A stretch of 64,000 nucleotides of DNA, taken from assembly GCA_963281155.1 (NCBI GenBank), contig CAUJLY010000004.1, forward strand, positions 1,860,001 to 1,924,000, in the 5' to 3' direction. The position numbers and the translations under genes are program-made. Numbering within the stretch: the stretch's first letter is position 1; every line of letters starts with the position of its first letter. The notes under the pieces were generated by a model. That model saw only the letters and a program-made list of their open reading frames with translations. It ran no database searches and was not told the origin of the DNA. Shown here one piece after another: positions 1-11,713 of the stretch. Source of the stretch: Rhabditophanes sp. KR3021. Lineage: Eukaryota > Nematoda > Chromadorea > Rhabditida > Alloionematidae.

Positions 1-841
1 GACTATTATACTTCTGCTTTTGGAACAGTTCATGATGTGTTTTGTAGAATTTTGAAGAAGGATGGCAAAATTAAGGAGCCAATCTAACTGTGTTTCTCGA
101 CGGGAGATGTGTTGTCAATTTATTTGGTGAAGATGCCGACAAAAGAACGAAAAGACTATGGGATGTACAGACAATGACTGTCATTTATTCCATAACAAAT
201 GTAATTTATAAATTTATAATTTATTAGTATCTGTTATTGTATTATGGTTATAGAGCATTTCAACAATCTTGCTCAAAATAGTAAAGAAAATATTAAAACT
301 GAAATGATTTTGTTACATACTTCTGGATGAGTTGGAATAGCTTCAAAAATTATGTGAATATGAAAAAACTTTGGCAATTGAAAAGATGAGACCTATTCAT
401 GAACTTGGGGAGATACAGCTTATAGCACGGGAAGTATTGGATGGATTAGTTGAACGTATAGATCCAAAAGGAGGTGAGAGTAAGTCAGTATTGCAACATG
501 AATTTTGTATCCGCATGGTAATTTTGGTTACCATAATGAATTGTTGATGAAAGCTTCACAAATACGAATATATTATTCAACCAAGCGAGGTTACCTTTTT
601 ATTCTACAAATGTATCGAGGAAAGTGAACGTAAAAAATTAAAAGTTTGGTTAATGGTAGATATCAACAACTCTTTAGACAATTGTAAGCAACAACCGATG
701 AAGGAATACTTTGCAAACACAGGTGGTAATATGCGCAAAATCTATTCGGAGATAACACATCCTTGTTATAATGTTTCTGATTCTGTAAGATCACGAAAAG
801 GCAGTAATCGGTCAAGTAACACAAGATACAATTCTAAATAG
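1..841 (+). other. Unresolved coding fragments at the left edge
   Basis: I do not recognise this stretch, but short pieces look coding. Positions 1-87 are open from the window edge. About 89-220 is open in another frame. Positions 341-473 form an exon-like block, preceded by AG at 339-340 and followed by GTGAG at 474, rich in Glu, Leu and Lys. Positions 653-841 give an open frame that ends with Ser/Arg/Asn-rich sequence and TAG. The pieces could be 3' exons of one gene entering from the left, or a decayed gene, because the frames change without obvious splice sites at every junction. No motif allows a functional call. Confidence 0.25.
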
Positions 842-1131
842 TGATTCAGTATCCAAGCCTATCACGTGCGAGACTAGGTTTTATCCATTAATTAATTGCA
901 ACAATTATTAAGATTCGAAAGGAAGAAGCAAATTTGTTCTTTTGAAATAGTTAAAACAACTTATTTTTGAATAATGTCAATCAACTTTATTGTGATAAAG
1001 ACTAAATGTACATAATTTTTAAAATGATTGATCATAAATTTAAATAAATAGCTTCATTTTCATAATATCCTAATTTAATTGATTAAAACAAGCCATTATA
1101 CATCCAATCAAACTTATTTTGTTCTTATGCT

Positions 1132-2142
1132 ATGACTGACGCGCAACCTATTGAACCTTTAGTAGTCAACGTCGGGGATGTTGTCAGAGACACCTACATT
1201 GTCAAGAAGAAACTCGGTGGAGGTTCTTGTGGGTCTGTTTACCTGATGCAATCACTCAACAATGTCAAAGGAGCCATGAAATGCAAGGATGACAAGTTGT
1301 TGAAGTGTACGTTTAATTAGCATATTTTAAATTTATTAAAAATCTTTTCGGTGGAGTTATTTGTAATCAAGCAGATGCAAAAATCAAAGCATGTCTGCAA
1401 ATTGATCTCTTCTGGGAAGACAAACAATTACTGCTACATCATCATGTCTTTGTTGGGCACTGAACTGGGAGATTTGAGACGAATGCTGCCAGAACGTAAG
1501 ATGTCTTTGAGCACAACACTCCCAATCGGTATTCAGTGTTGCCAAGCTATCCAAGACATGCACGTCTCTTTCTTCATCCATCGCGACATAAAGCCGAGTA
1601 ATTTCGCGATTGGAGCCGAGGCTTTCAAGAGCACCTTCTACATTTTCGACTTCGGCTTAGCAAGGCAGATCATCAGTGTTGAAAAGGATGAGACAGCCAA
1701 GGAAGAAGGTTACTTTTAGAGGAACTGTTCGGTATTGACTAAAAGAGAATCTGGGCACTTGAAGGAGATCGTCACAGACAAGCAATTATTCAAAGATTGT
1801 CCAAAGTCTTTCATTGAGATTAATGGAATTCTCAAGAAATTGACTTACTTTGACAGGCCTGATTATGAATACATGCGGGCCATCTTCCTGAAGAATCTTG
1901 TAGAGGGTAAAGGAAAGTCGACAGACCCATTTGATTGGGAGATCATAGCAACCAAAAACGTCGTTAAAGGCCATAACCAAAAGAAGGATGAACGAGTTGA
2001 GGCTGATGGACGTAAGGAACAAGACAAGTACGGTGAAATCGAGGAATCCGTCCAAAGTCACGAATCACAGTCTGAGGATATTGGTGGTCGTAACTGTGAT
2101 AGAGAAGACATTTTGGACAATGTCCTTGAAATGAATAAATGA
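1132..2142 (+). pseudogene. TTBK/CK1-like protein kinase pseudogene
   Basis: The translation follows tau-tubulin kinases of the casein kinase 1 group. It has a Gly-rich loop (GGGSCGSVYL), an AMK lysine in the VAIK position, the catalytic loop HRDIKPSNFAIG, DFGLARQ, then FRGTVRY, and a C-terminal block ending STDPFDWE as in TTBKs. It is not intact. The intron after about 1306 ends in TTTTCGG where TTTTCAG is expected (about 1345-1351). A frame change near 1705-1712 separates DFGLARQ from FRGTVRY. A TGA follows directly after FRGTVRY. About 45 residues of kinase subdomains VIII-IX (the DDLWS and LPWR blocks of the family) are missing before the next open block at 1735. The tail after 1950 is Glu/Asp/Lys-rich. 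A poly(A) signal AATAAA lies at 2217. It is probably a recently decayed family member. A sequencing or assembly error could explain the frame change but not the internal deletion. Confidence 0.8.
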
Positions 2143-2429
2143 TGGCTGCTAACTAACTCCAATCAAGTTTTTGAGAACAGCTTGTACATTTTTAAGCTAA
2201 CACGGATGCACTGCCCAATAAACTTCTTAAATGTCATTTAAATTATGCGTATAAAGGTTTAAATAAATTGTGCATTACTCATTTGTTTTATTTTGTAATT
2301 TGCTTTTGACACCACCAACTATCTTACCACGGTTTTTTTCCGACATACAGTGGAAAAGTGTTCCTATACTAATTTGAAAGTTGTTCGTATGATAGTAGGG
2401 TATTTTGTTTTTACATTTATTGACAAACT

Positions 2430-5400
2430 ATGGAAGAAATTGCTAAATTAGAGCATTTGGCTATTGTCAATAGGATATACTCTGAATTAGAAAACCATCT
2501 AGGTGAAGCTGAAGTCAGTATGGCTGAATTTCTAATTCACCTTGCTCAACAAAACCCTACCTTTGACAAATTTAAGAATGCTTTGGCTGAGGCAGATGCT
2601 GAAGGAGATGTAAGTTTTAAAATATTGGTATTTTTAATCACTTTTTATAGTTATCCGATGCATTGATTGGTACAATTTTGCGTTTGATTAATCAATCTTC
2701 CGTGATTAAGAACGCTGATCCTGTCAATAAGAGGGATATGAACGACAAGGAGTTGATGAAAGCATTAGTTCCAGCACTAGCTATTCCTGATGAAGAACCA
2801 AAACTTGAGTTGGATTGGATGAATGAACTGGAAATGCTGGGCAATACAGTTGAAATTAAGAAAGATGAAAAAAGAGAAGCAAAATCACCACAGCAACAGC
2901 AGTCTGATAGAAAAAGAAGACACAGATCAAGAAGTAATAGCCATGAAAGGCATCAAAAGAGAGATGGAGATAGTCGAGACAGGCATCAAAGGAGATATGA
3001 AGACAGTCGGGACAGGCATGGAAGAATAGATGATAATCATCGTAGATCCAGGAGTAACGATCGTCATTCAAGGAAACGAAGATCGAGAAGTAGAGAAGAT
3101 AAAAGACACCGCCACCGATCTCATAGTGGGGACAGGTATCCAAAAAGTTCAAATCACAGAGATCATAAGCCTAAGCAAAAGTTACACGAAAAGCCAGAAG
3201 TTGGTATGATTATCAATGCCCGGATTAACAAAATTGTCACATTCGGGGCGTTTGCCAATATGATGGGTTTCGAGAAAACGTTTGATGGTCTCATTCATAT
3301 CTCACAGATTAATTCTGAACGAGTGGAAAATGTGAGTCATTATCTTGAGCGTGGCCAGACCGTTAAAGTAAAGATCATTAATATGAATGAAGGCAAAATT
3401 GGGCTGTCAATGAAAGAGGTAGACCAAAGTTCTGGAGAAGATCTGAAGCCAAATAAACCTGTTCTGACGGGAGCTAATTGCATCGAAGCAGGGGATGATG
3501 TTTTCATGAATCCTGTAGGTAGTCCAACCAGAGGACGCCAGATGGATGATGATAGCAAACCAATTAAGAAGGCTCGAGTCAGGATGTCTTCGCAAGAGAG
3601 ATGGGAATTACAGCAGATGCGAGGTGCTGGAGCTCTTAAGAATTGCGATTTGCCTGATTTCGATGATGAGTATGGAGTTTTGCCAGATGAAGATGAACTC
3701 AATGACATCGAAGACACTGAAATCGAATTGGTAGAAGACGAACCTGATTTCCTGAAAGGGTACGGAAAACACATCATCGACATTGAACCTGTGAAAGTTG
3801 TAAAAAATCCAGATGGTAGCTTGGGTCAAGCTGCAATCATGCAATCGGGGCTTCATAAAGCCAGAAAAGAGGCAAAAACGAAGAGTAGACGTGAGCAGGA
3901 GGATGAAAAGAATAGAAACATTCAACGCGGAGCCACTACTCAGGACCCAATGGCGAGAAAGAAAGTGGATGTGGAGGAAGAGGAAATGGCGCCACGAGCT
4001 GCTGCTACCAAGGATATGCCTGAATGGTATAAACATGTTACGCAAGAAGGAAGAGTTACCTATGGTCAAAAGACGGCTTTGTCTATTCAAGAACAAAGAG
4101 ATTCTTTGCCGATATTTAAGTTGAAAACACAATTAGTTCAAGCCATCACTGACAACAGCATTCTTGTCGTTATTGGAGAAACTGGGTCAGGAAAGACGAC
4201 TCAACTAACTCAATACATTGCTGAAGCTGGTTTTGCCAAAAGAGGAAAGATTGGATGTACACAACCTAGAAGAGTTGCTGCAATGAGTGTTGCTAAACGT
4301 GTCGCAGAAGAATATGGGTGTCGGTTAGGGGAGAAAGTTGGATATACGATTCGTTTTGAAGATTGCACAAGTCCAGAAACAATCATTAAGTACATGACAG
4401 ATGGTATGCTTTTGAAGGAATGCTTGTTTGATCCAGATCTTAAGTCGTATTCCTGTATTATGTTAGATGAAGCCCACGAGCGTACTATCAATACTGATGT
4501 CTTGTTTGGGTTGTTGAAAAAAGCTGTCAAGAAGAGACCTGAGCTTAAGATTATTGTAACCTCTGCTACTTTGGAGTCTAAAAAGTTTTCGGAGTACTTT
4601 TTCAATGCTCCGATCTTCACTATTCCTGGAAGAACTTTCCCTGTTGAAATTATGTACACACAGTCTCCTGAATCAGATTATTTGGAAGCAGCGGTGAACG
4701 TTGTTATGCAAATTCATTTAGCGGAGCCTAAAGGGGACATATTGCTATTCTTAACAGGTCAAGAGGAAATCGACACTTCATGTGAAATTCTGTATAACCG
4801 CATGAAGAGTTTAAAGGATGCACCCGAATTGATTATCTTGCCAGTTTATGGAGCATTGCCTAGTGAAGTTCAAACCCGTATCTTTGAACCTGCTCCAGAA
4901 GGAAAAAGAAAAGTTGTAATTGCAACTAATATTGCTGAAACTTCTCTAACTATCGATGGTATTTACTATGTTGTTGATCCTGGATTTGTGAAACAAAAAA
5001 TTTACAACCCTAAAAGCGGGATGGATTCTCTTGTAGTAACACCGATTTCGCAAGCAGCCGCAAATCAAAGATCTGGCAGGGCTGGGAGAACAGGGCCTGG
5101 TAAATGTTACCGGTTATTCACAAAAGACGCATACAACAATGAGATGTTGCCAGCGCCAGTTCCAGAAATTCAAAGAACTAACTTAGCTGCTACATTGCTT
5201 CAATTGAAAGCGATGGGAATTAATGACTTGCTGAACTTTGACTTTATGGATGCCCCAGCAGGAGAGTCTATGCTTGTTGCTCTTAGAACCTTGCATGACT
5301 TGTCTGCTCTAGACAATGATGGTCTTTTGTCCATTTTGGGTCGTCGTATGGCAGAGTTTCCATTAGAACCATCACTTTCAAAGCTACTCATCATGTCTGT

Positions 5401-6088
5401 AGATTTAGGGTGTTCTGACGACATCTTAACTATCGTTTCCATGATTTCCGTTCAAAATGTCTTTTACCGTCCAAAAGAAAAGCAAGAGCAGGCTGATCAA
5501 AAGAGAAGTAAGTTCAATCAACCCGAAGGAGACCATGTTACGTTGTTGGCTATTTACAAATCATGGCAGCATGCCAACTACTCATCTCAATGGTGCTTCG
5601 ATAACTTTATCCAAGCTAAGACAATGAAGAGAGCACAAGATGTCAGAAAGCAACTGTTGTCAATCATGGAAAGACACAAGTTCAAAGTTGTTTCTTGTGG
5701 CAAAAATTACCAAAAAGTGCAAAAAGCTATTTGTTCTGGCTTTTTCCGTAATGCTGCAAAGAAAGATCCACAAGAAGGATATAGAACTTTGACGGATGGA
5801 CAAAATGTGTACCTTCACCCAGCTTCGGCTTTATATCAGCAGCAAAGTGAGTGGGTGGTTTATCATGAATTGATGATGACGACCAAGGAATACATGCGTG
5901 AGATTACAGCAATTGAACCAAAATGGCTTGTTGAGTTTGCTCCTTCCTTCTTCAGAATATCCGATCATACGAAGTTGTCAGCGAACAAGAAGCATCAAAA
6001 GATTGACCCTCTTCACAACAAATTTGAGGCTGCGGATGCTTGGAGAATTTCGAAAGTCAAGAAGAAGATTTACAATCCAAATCGTTAA
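2430..6088 (+). CDS. DHX8: Pre-mRNA-splicing ATP-dependent DEAH helicase DHX8/PRP22
   Basis: Two exons, 2430-2609 and 2651-6088 (41-nt intron, GTAAGT...TTATAG), encode about 1205 residues, close to the 1220 of human DHX8. The N-terminal helical region matches DHX8 around EELAKLE. It is followed by an RS/RD-rich segment (about residues 144-234), an S1 RNA-binding domain (about 244-319), and the helicase core: Walker [11 protein letters not shown] (about 569), DEAH (about 665), SAT (about 698) and [10 protein letters not shown] (about 866). HA2 and OB-fold regions follow. The family releases spliced mRNA from the spliceosome in the nucleus. In C. elegans the orthologue is mog-5. All catalytic motifs are intact and the gene is very intron-poor. 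The start at 2430 is the first ATG and aligns with the family N-terminus. Confidence 0.97.
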
Positions 6089-6594
6089 AATTTTACTGTA
6101 CCTGCTTTTACACTTTAATTATTTGTTTTTTTTATAAAACTTTTTTTAACTAATTCTTTCATCAATAAGTTGATAATTATTTGCAAGCAATACTTTTATT
6201 GTGACTAAAAAGTATTTAAATAGCAGTAAATCGTGCTCGAAAGTACATATAATTGTTACTCAATACTGTAACGACGTTTGTATGATTTCCTATAATACTT
6301 TGTTGATATATTAAATGGCCAACTTTGTATTTATGGAAGGTGCATCTTGTATCTGTTAATATAGCTATCTGCAATGTATATGTAACTGATAAAGTCCTAC
6401 CAATAATCACTCAATTTATCATTTAATTAATACATTTTCGGACTTGTTTCATTACAAACACACGCAATAAAATGAGGTATCAACATCATTTTGTGCATTT
6501 AATAGAAATATTGAACATGTTAAATAGTAATTAAAGTATATTTTTAATGTGAAGTTAGTAATCAAGATCAAAGAACAGTTTCTTTTTATTTCAG
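6089..6594. other. Intergenic, AT-rich
   Basis: 3' flank of the helicase gene. I see no open frame of note, RNA gene or repeat. The right end contains the acceptor TTATTTCAG (about 6585-6594) that leads into the lipase relic. Confidence 0.5.
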
Positions 6595-7202
6595 TTTCAA
6601 TGATAACTACTGAATATATAAAGGTAATATGGACTTGTTGATAAATATTTTAACAACGCTTTCCAGAGCGTTTGGAGAGGCGGTTTAAAGGATTCATTTT
6701 TAACTTTAAAAAATACATTCCCAAACTACAAAATATATATTACTGGACATGGTTTAGGTAAGAAAAAAAGTTAAAATACGATTCAAACATTGTTAGGTGG
6801 GGCTATGGCAACTTTATGCACTGCCACAATTACAAGAGCAGGAATGGTTGTAGATTTCGATAATATTTGTCTATATGATTTTGGATAATTTAGGACAGGA
6901 AACGAAGAATTTGTTCTCGATTTACATCCTTTCCAATTACTGACATGTATCGTATTACACATGCAGCCGACCAAATTGTAAATTTGCCTAGAATTAAATC
7001 ACTTGAAGGCTTTATGCACCACGGTACGGAAGTATGGTATAACAACGATATGTCAATTAACTCCAAATACAAAATTTGTGCGGGAGATGATACCAAATGG
7101 TGTTTAGAACACCATGATAATAATGAATTTAATTTTGCTGATCACTTAGCTTACTTTAATGTTAATGTAGAGAATTTTGGAAGTTCAGGATGTGAACAAT
7201 AA
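6595..7202 (+). pseudogene. Class 3 lipase (Lipase_3) pseudogene
   Basis: Exon-like blocks 6595-6623, 6667-6757 and 6797-7202 translate to the C-terminal half of a nematode-type class 3 lipase: SVWRGGL, a nucleophile elbow, a YDFG strand, RTGN, YRITHAADQIVNLP, and HHGTEVWY near the catalytic His. The introns between blocks are 43 and 39 nt with normal borders. Several lesions are visible. The nucleophile motif reads GHGLGG instead of GHSLGG, so the catalytic Ser is Gly. A TAA stop sits directly after YDFG, where the family has Gln-Pro. A frame change near 6920-6940 separates RTGNEEF from the FPITDMYRITH block. No N-terminal half is found upstream. AATAAA overlaps the final stop at about 7199. 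This is a dead gene and cannot encode an active lipase. Confidence 0.82.
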
Positions 7203-7890
7203 ATTATATTGACTACAACATGCGTTTATATTTATCTAATATGAAAACAATATGTGTCTGATTATATAAATAATAGTTGATAGAACCAAAATATTTATTA
7301 AATAAAAATCCACAAAAATATATTAATTTAAACAGCAATAATTTATTCGTAGTTTATTAGATAAAGGTGATTAATATTTGCATGTTTAGTTTAAACAGAT
7401 AGTTCATGTCTACAATCAAAGCCTTGAACACCGACTTGCCAAGTTTTGAATAACCAACTTACTATGCAAGCTGATATTTACTCCCATTTTCTTACACCTC
7501 AGCCTTACATTCGGATACAATTGATGTTTGAAACTTAACAGAACTTCATATATTAAAAGACATTGGAGTCCTCATCAAAAATTCTTTAATTATAAAATAT
7601 TGATGCTTAATTAATGAGCTTCCTTATTTTGAATGAAAATATTATGATTAAGTATTTTAATTAACTTTTGGAATTTAAAAACATTTTGATGATGCCTATG
7701 TACGTGTCTTTTTCATCTAAATTAGATTGCACTCTGAACTTTGTCATCAAGCAATTTATTAGGCGACAAACGAAGCATTATTCCATTATAGTTTCTCGAC
7801 ACGACGTATTTGTTTTTTTGAATTTTATTAACTGTCATAAAATTTGGCTCCTAAATTTGATTACCAGTAACCCAAGTCACACCGTTCCTT
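7203..7890. other. Intergenic, AT-rich
   Basis: No supported gene. A 74-codon plus-strand open frame at 7668-7892 starts at a TTG and resembles nothing I know, so I treat it as chance. The segment ends with the acceptor TTCCTTAG at 7885-7892, 12 nt before the anillin start. Confidence 0.45.
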
Positions 7891-7904
7891 AGTATTTTAC
7901 CAAA

Positions 7905-9867
7905 ATGTATTTCCCAAAGAGTGTAAGTTAACTATTTGTATTTCGGATTGTATTGTAACACTTTTAGGACATACTTTTGACTCCTCGGAACTTTGCTGCA
8001 CCTACAGACAGCTTTTTAAAAGACGATGATAGTGTGTTTCCCAAGGAGGAACCTTCTCAGAATGAGGTATGGTAATGTACGTGAATAATATAATGACAGT
8101 TTCTTTTAGGACGATGATGTCTTCGATCTTTTAGCGGATAGTACTAATGAAAAAACAGGTATTACAAAAAGTTCGGGTGTTCCATTTGACGAGGACACAC
8201 CTCCACAGACTCCGAAGAAAGACCAGAATTACAATTTTCAGAGTGGTAGGGCATTGGACTTCTACACGCCCGCCATAACTCCTCACATGAAACGAATTAT
8301 GAAGGAAAACTGCGCTCCAAAATTTTCACCTGCCCCGCGTTTTACCCCAGACCCACCACAAGGAAGCGTCTTAACAACTTACAAAAAAGAAGCTTTGAGC
8401 ATCGTTAGTGCAACGGGAACAATTGTACAAAGAGCTGCTAGAGTCATCCAACAGGCTCCTTTCACACCAATGGCTCACTCGACTCCTTTGAATACTCCTA
8501 GGCAATCTTTGGGATATGTCATGAAACGTCGAGACAGGAAGATGTTCCCAATAAATGATGATTGCAGACAGTTGCCTTCGATTCATGGTAAACATGAATC
8601 CTTTATATCAATGACTTCGCCTGTACCATCTTTAAATACTCCCGCCAATATGAGTCAAATTTCTGAGGAAATGTATGTCATGAAGTTAGAAAAATTAAAG
8701 TTGATGATTCTAAAAGCTGAACATGCAGTCAAAGAATCCGCTAAAATAATCCATGATTGTGCAAAAAAAACCAACTACAACGGAAACTTAACTGAATTGT
8801 CTGCCCAAAGAGCCACCTTAATTGGGAGAAAGAAGGCAGCCTGTCTACAGAATGAATATGTTCGTACAAAGACGCTCAAGAATATGAAAGTTAACATTCC
8901 ACGTATCCATTCCGAATATCTCTCCTCCTTTACGATTAATGAAATTCAACTTGAATTGAATAGGTTGTTTTGTTTTAAGAAGGACCAATTAGATGTCAAT
9001 TATGCTTTTTGCATCGTGTTCAGTTGTGCCAATAATGTCCTGGGTACTCAGTTAGGAAATGTTAGTGATATAGGAAGTGAAAGATTACGCAAAGTTAAAT
9101 TTCCAGATGTGATAAGATTTTCAAAGTTGCCGATTGATTGTGTTATTACAGCTGAAGTGTATGCAATTGAAATTGGAGTTAGGGAGCGTACTCGCATGTC
9201 AAAATTAAAGAAAAGTTTTAGAAACTTGGCCTTTTCAATTTTTAAGACTACTCCTAAGAGAAAGTTGGCCCCCATTGACGAGAATGCGACGGTTATTCAA
9301 GATGATCTATTGCATCCATCCAACCAAATTAATGAAAAGGAGTTCAGTCTGTGCGGGATTTTAAGATTAAATAGAGATACTTTGGGATTGCAAAGATTTT
9401 ACTTGGATGAAGCCAAATTCCCACTCGAAGGAACGATCTCCATTAGTAGTGAATGCTCCCCGCTTCCTCAATTAATCGATGTCGCCTTTTCTGGATTTCT
9501 GTATGTATATAGCATTGAGAAGGATCGTTTGCCTCCTGTAAAAATGTGGACAATTGTGAAAAGATCTGTCCTAAAATTCTGGAACTCTGCCGAAGATGAA
9601 TATAATGGTCATTCTCCAACTAACGTTATCGACTTATCAAAAGTATTACTCACTAAAATTAACAAACTCCAAAAGGAACAATTAGGCTACAGCACAGATG
9701 CTTTCTCAATTGATATTTTGATTGAACCGAGTGTTTCTCTCAATAGCTACCAACAAAAGAGAATTTATTTTGGTGCCGAGGGCGAGGCCGACTGTGAAAA
9801 CTGGCTGAAGTATTTAAACGATGTTCTATATGCCATTCATGCAGGAGTTGGCCATAATAAGATTTAG
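7905..9867 (+). CDS. ANLN: Anillin-family cytokinesis scaffold with C-terminal PH domain
   Basis: Exons 7905-7922, 7968-8066 and 8110-9867 (introns of 45 and 43 nt, all phases consistent) encode 624 residues. The N-terminal half is disordered and Pro/Thr-rich with acidic DDD clusters and repeated TP motifs. From about residue 299 the anillin homology domain begins (IPRIHSEYLSSF, then a C2-like region). A PH domain runs from about 498 to 615 and ends with an ENWLKYLN helix, like the EERDLWMQKLN helix of anillin. Anillin links RhoA, actin, myosin and septins at the cytokinetic ring. At 624 residues this is a short anillin, nearer to the small nematode ANI-2/ANI-3 type than to full-length anillin. 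I see no clear actin-bundling region. A canonical acceptor (AG at 7891-7892) 12 nt before the ATG suggests trans-splicing or a 5'UTR intron. Confidence 0.88.
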
Positions 9868-10057
9868 TAATATAAAATAAATTTTAATATAATCATACAT
9901 TTTGTCTTTTTAATTAATTTGAAGTTATCTTATAATAAACTGATATCTTAAAATGTGTTTAATGCTTTATGAAAATTTATATCTCAGTAATATTTTACGT
10001 GTTTAAAATAGTGTGGTCAAACATACCATAAATGCTTTTCAATCAACAGACAAAGAC

Positions 10058-10065
10058 TATAAAAG
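10058..10065 (+). promoter_or_regulatory. TATA box (TATAAAAG)
   Basis: Good TATA consensus. The predicted start of transcription is near 10088. The next gene begins translating at 10351, so this implies a roughly 260-nt leader or a leader intron. A GTGAGT donor at 10146 and an acceptor-like ACATACAG near 10300 would allow the intron. Confidence 0.5.
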
Positions 10066-10350
10066 GCATAATTCGACTGAGAGAAAGAGACGACTTAATG
10101 TTACACACAAATTATAGTAGATACTTTGATTACAAGCTATATGCATGTGAGTCTCATAATGTTACTAATTGATCTTAAACGTGTAAATGGTATGCCCATC
10201 TTAAATAAACTGTTACAATCGCTAGCACACCTCGAACTACAATTGCATATTTTAATTACGCGTGTTATTCTCTTTAAATCAAGCAACAACAAACATACAG
10301 TTACTATTTGTTAACTAAATTTATTGAAGTTATTCAAACTAATTACTGCA

Positions 10351-11025
10351 ATGAACCAAGAAACTAATAATACTACCAGACCCAGTATTGTTGGGCTACA
10401 AAACGATCCAAAATTATTTTTAAGTTATTTTGAGCAGGTTCTTAGCAAAAATGCTTTGAGTGCGGTTCTTGTTTTTGACATTCTTGATCCATACGATCTA
10501 ATAAATCAAATTGTAGCTCAAATACGTACTCAAACAGAAGTTTCCCTATACTGTCCAATTGAATTAGAAGGAATTATGTTTAGCAATATGGCTAACTGCA
10601 GAAACTTAACCAAATTCTATTACCATAATTTGTCTAAAACTGTAAAAATAGATCATTTTTTTTGGAAGACATTTTTAGAGAAGTGTGAATGCATACAGTC
10701 TGTTATTTATTCTTTTTCAGCCATTCCAAATTTTGCTGAAATTCAGGACTTGGCGTTATATATTGTGAAACAGCCTCATGACACAACATTACGTGAGTTT
10801 CAATTTCGATTTCAAGGTGTTCGTGCATCAATAGGCTTGTTAAGACATGCATTTGGCAGAAGAAGTGATGGACATATCACAGATTCAATTGATAGGAAAC
10901 CTACTACAACATCACAGGAAGATTGTCTTGATATATATTTTACACCAAATAGAGCCAGCACAAATCTAACCGTTACCATTAAGGTTTTCTTTAATGCTTT
11001 TAATTTTTATTCGAAAGCTCTGTGA
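10351..11025 (+). CDS. Orphan 224-residue protein
   Basis: A single open frame from the first good ATG (10351) to TGA. I recognise no domain. The protein has no signal peptide or membrane segment. It has mixed alpha/beta character, starts with a polar Asn/Thr-rich stretch and ends with a Ser/Thr-rich linker followed by an LTVTIKVFFN strand. A TATA box lies about 290 nt upstream. The poly(A) signal AATAAA is at 11027-11032, only 2 nt after the stop, so the 3'UTR is very short. About 105 bp downstream begins the ALYREF-like fragment in the same orientation, a spacing like that inside nematode operons. Confidence 0.6.
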   Translation: MNQETNNTTRPSIVGLQNDPKLFLSYFEQVLSKNALSAVLVFDILDPYDLINQIVAQIRTQTEVSLYCPIELEGIMFSNMANCRNLTKFYYHNLSKTVKIDHFFWKTFLEKCECIQSVIYSFSAIPNFAEIQDLALYIVKQPHDTTLREFQFRFQGVRASIGLLRHAFGRRSDGHITDSIDRKPTTTSQEDCLDIYFTPNRASTNLTVTIKVFFNAFNFYSKAL

Positions 11026-11129
11026 CAATAAATGTTTTTAAAATAAAAGATGTGTTAACATAAACTACATATTTTAATGTAAATAGATAACTAAATGCTG
11101 TGCTCAAGCTCTTTTAGACCTAATCACAG

Positions 11130-11483
11130 ATTAAAGAAGTTCTTGAACTTGAAGTTGCTAACATCCCTTTCAATGTTTCAAAAAAAGGTTTGGAAGTCTT
11201 ATTTAAAGGGTATAAAGTAAATATTGCTATCAAACTTGGCAAAAACAACAGGCCAACTGGTGTCTGCAACTTAGTTGCCAGAAAGAAGGCCGACATTACC
11301 AAAATCATGAAAGATTTCAAAGGAGTTTCAATTGACAAACGGGTATTAAAGTTGACAATGAAAGTAAATCCAAAAAATGTAAAACAAGCTAAACTTGCCA
11401 AATCCTCAGTAAAAATGAATACCACCAAATCAGTTGAAGATATGGATAAAGAGCTTGAATTATACATGAATGCCACTGTTTAA
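11130..11483 (+). pseudogene. 5'-truncated ALYREF/Aly-like RNA export adaptor
   Basis: The frame is open from AG at 11128-11129 (ATCACAG) to TAA at 11483. It encodes an RRM second half plus tail. The block LGKNNRPTGVCNLVARKK and the following GVSIDKRVLKL match the RNP region and the GVPLDGRPM segment of Aly/REF. The C-terminal SVEDMDKELELYM matches the TAEELDAQLDAYN motif that binds UAP56. In intact members an RG-rich N-terminus and a UAP56-binding motif precede the RRM. Here none is present, no in-frame ATG occurs before about 11308, and two in-frame stops (11115, 11121) lie just before the acceptor. Either a small first exon was missed in the roughly 100 bp upstream, which I cannot find, or this is a truncated relic. 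AATAAA is at 11504. Confidence 0.6.
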
Positions 11484-11713
11484 TCTTGCCTATATTTTTC
11501 TGAAATAAACTTTCTTTTTAATTTGTGTAATTGACTTTTTTAATATTATCCAATTAAACTTCATTAAATGATTTACATAGTATACATTTGATTAATGGAT
11601 CTAATATTATAAGCATATTTTGTGTTTCAAATTTTACCAATATTAAATGACGCGTAATTTAATAAAATACACATTTTCTTGCCGACTATTGTACTATTTC
11701 TGTTGTTATCAAA

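Noticed and set aside
2217..2222. AATAAA taken as proof that the TTBK copy is expressed
   Set aside because: AATAAA is frequent by chance in AT-rich DNA and pseudogenes retain it.
3340..4132. Long minus-strand open frames opposite the DHX8 gene
   Set aside because: They mirror the conserved helicase coding sequence, have no motif of their own, and the plus-strand gene explains the codon bias.
7668..7892. 74-codon plus-strand frame before anillin
   Set aside because: Starts at TTG, has no promoter or motif, and lies in AT-rich intergenic DNA.
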